Part shown: positions 5,037 through 5,977 of the stretch, piece after piece
Layout of the letters: every line of letters begins with the position of its first letter
Numbering within the stretch: the first letter of the stretch is position 1
Source of the DNA: JBOGZD01 sp050697155
GTDB lineage: Bacteria; Actinomycetota; Thermoleophilia; Solirubrobacterales; 70-9
DNA: 5,977 nucleotides
Reading direction: 5' to 3'
NCBI GenBank assembly: GCA_050697155.1
Contig: JBOGZD010000145.1
Span: 1 to 5,977 of the forward strand
Program-made: the position numbers and the translations under genes
The notes under the pieces: generated by a model
The model's input: only the letters and a program-made list of their open reading frames with translations
What the model was told of the DNA's origin: nothing
Database searches by the model: none

Positions 5037-5966
5037 CTAGACCGCGTCGCGGATCGCGGCCGCCGTCACCGTGGCGGCGATCGTGCCCACGGCGAGCGCC
5101 CCGAAGCGGTCGGGCGCCTCGGCGCGCTCCCCCGATGCGAGGCAGAAGGCGACGTCGCCGTCGACCGAGGAGAACACCGGGTCGACCGCCCGCGCGACGC
5201 CGCCGCTCGCCATCCGGGCGACCCGCGTGCAGCCCGGCTTGTCGAGCGTCGCGTCGGTGAGCACGCAGACCAGCGTCGTGTTGCGCTCCTCGATCACCGT
5301 CCAGTCGGGCGGCCCCTCCATCGCCGCCACCGTGGCCGCGGTCGAGACCAGCCCCCCATCGTCGCCTCGGGCGGCCGCCAGCACGCTGCCGTCGTCGCCG
5401 ATCACGTCGCCGAACGCGTTCACCACCGCGATCGCCGCAACCGTGTCGCCGCGGCCCGAGCGTGCCGCCGCATAGCCCACCCCGGTCGGCACCGCCCGCT
5501 CGCGGCCGAGGATCTTTCCCACCGCCGCCCCGGTCCCGGCCCCGACCCGCCCGCGCTCGGGCACGCCTCCGCTCGCCGCCTCGCAGGCCGCATAGCCCGA
5601 GGCCGCATCCGGCCGGGCCGCCGGGTTCCCCTCGACGAGGTCGTAGAGCACCGCCGCGGGCACGATCGGCACCAGGCCGCCCGGCGTCCGGTACCCCCGC
5701 CCGCGCTCCTCGAGCCAGCGCACCACGCCGTCCGCGGCTGCGAGCCCGAACGCGCTGCCGCCGGTGAGCAGCACGGCGCTTACCTCGGCCGTCCCCGCCA
5801 GCGGTCCGATCACGTCCGTCTCGCGGGTCCCCGGCCCACCCCCGCGCACATCCACGCCCCCCTGTGACCCCGGCGGCGCCAGTACGACGGTGCAGCCCGT
5901 GACCCCGTCGGGATTCGACCAGTGGCCGACCGCGAAGCCCGCGGGCGGCGCGAGCGGCTCGTTCAC
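5037..5966 (-). CDS. P1-family (DmpA/NylC-like) self-cleaving peptidase
   Basis: The 309-residue protein matches the P1 peptidase family (Peptidase_S58), N-terminal-nucleophile hydrolases that cut themselves into two chains; members include aminopeptidase DmpA and nylon-oligomer hydrolase NylC. Visible signatures are VGHWSNPDGVTGCTVVL at 13-29, LLTGGSAFGLAAADGV at 66-81, RVGAGTGAAVGK at 140-151, and NTTLVCVLTDA at 229-239. N229-T230 is the likely self-cleavage point, by analogy with the Asn-Thr junction in NylC; T230 would become the nucleophile. No signal peptide or membrane segment is evident, so a cytoplasmic enzyme is likely. The natural substrate cannot be told. GTG at 5966 is the best start in view and is the usual short distance before VGHW. 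The frame stays open to the window edge, so a start further upstream is possible. Confidence 0.93.
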   Translation of the reverse strand: MNEPLAPPAGFAVGHWSNPDGVTGCTVVLAPPGSQGGVDVRGGGPGTRETDVIGPLAGTAEVSAVLLTGGSAFGLAAADGVVRWLEERGRGYRTPGGLVPIVPAAVLYDLVEGNPAARPDAASGYAACEAASGGVPERGRVGAGTGAAVGKILGRERAVPTGVGYAAARSGRGDTVAAIAVVNAFGDVIGDDGSVLAAARGDDGGLVSTAATVAAMEGPPDWTVIEERNTTLVCVLTDATLDKPGCTRVARMASGGVARAVDPVFSSVDGDVAFCLASGERAEAPDRFGALAVGTIAATVTAAAIRDAV

Positions 5967-5977
5967 CGCCCGGCGGC

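Overview
The window is very GC-rich (two 60-nt stretches of dnaG counted by hand, 1081-1140 and 1741-1800, are each about 82% G+C). Nearly all of it is read from the minus strand. The order recO - DUF3159 membrane protein - dGTPase - dnaG and the heavy use of GTG starts (five of the six complete or near-complete genes) point to a high-GC actinobacterium. A deep lineage such as Thermoleophilia is my guess, not something the sequence proves.

Layout from right to left, in the direction of transcription. A P1-family (DmpA/NylC-like, self-cleaving) peptidase fills 5037-5966. An 85-nt gap follows (4952-5036) holding a nested perfect palindrome. Then comes a compact housekeeping cluster: recO (recombination mediator), a DUF3159 integral membrane protein, an HD-domain dNTP triphosphohydrolase, dnaG (replicative primase) and a small HNH nuclease-like gene. 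dGTPase and dnaG overlap by 4 nt (GTGA), and dnaG and the HNH gene overlap by 8 nt, so translation is probably coupled along this stretch. The cluster joins nucleotide-pool control, primer synthesis and recombinational repair. The HNH gene is visibly less GC-rich (about 63%) and looks like a later addition.

Downstream of the HNH gene lies a tRNA gene (133-216, minus). It has an Asn anticodon (GTT) and Asn-like acceptor features (U1-A72, G73), but its body is a class II fold of the tRNA-Leu type, with a 15-nt variable arm forming a 4-bp stem and GAAA loop. Normal bacterial tRNA-Asn is class I with a short variable loop, so this is the most unusual item in the window.

At the left edge, on the plus strand, is the 3' end of an IS66-type insertion sequence: the last 32 codons of its transposase and a terminal CGCTTAC (the complement of the IS66 tip GTAAGCG). 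It stops 10 bp from the mature 3' end of the tRNA. No stretch longer than 300 bases lacks a gene.
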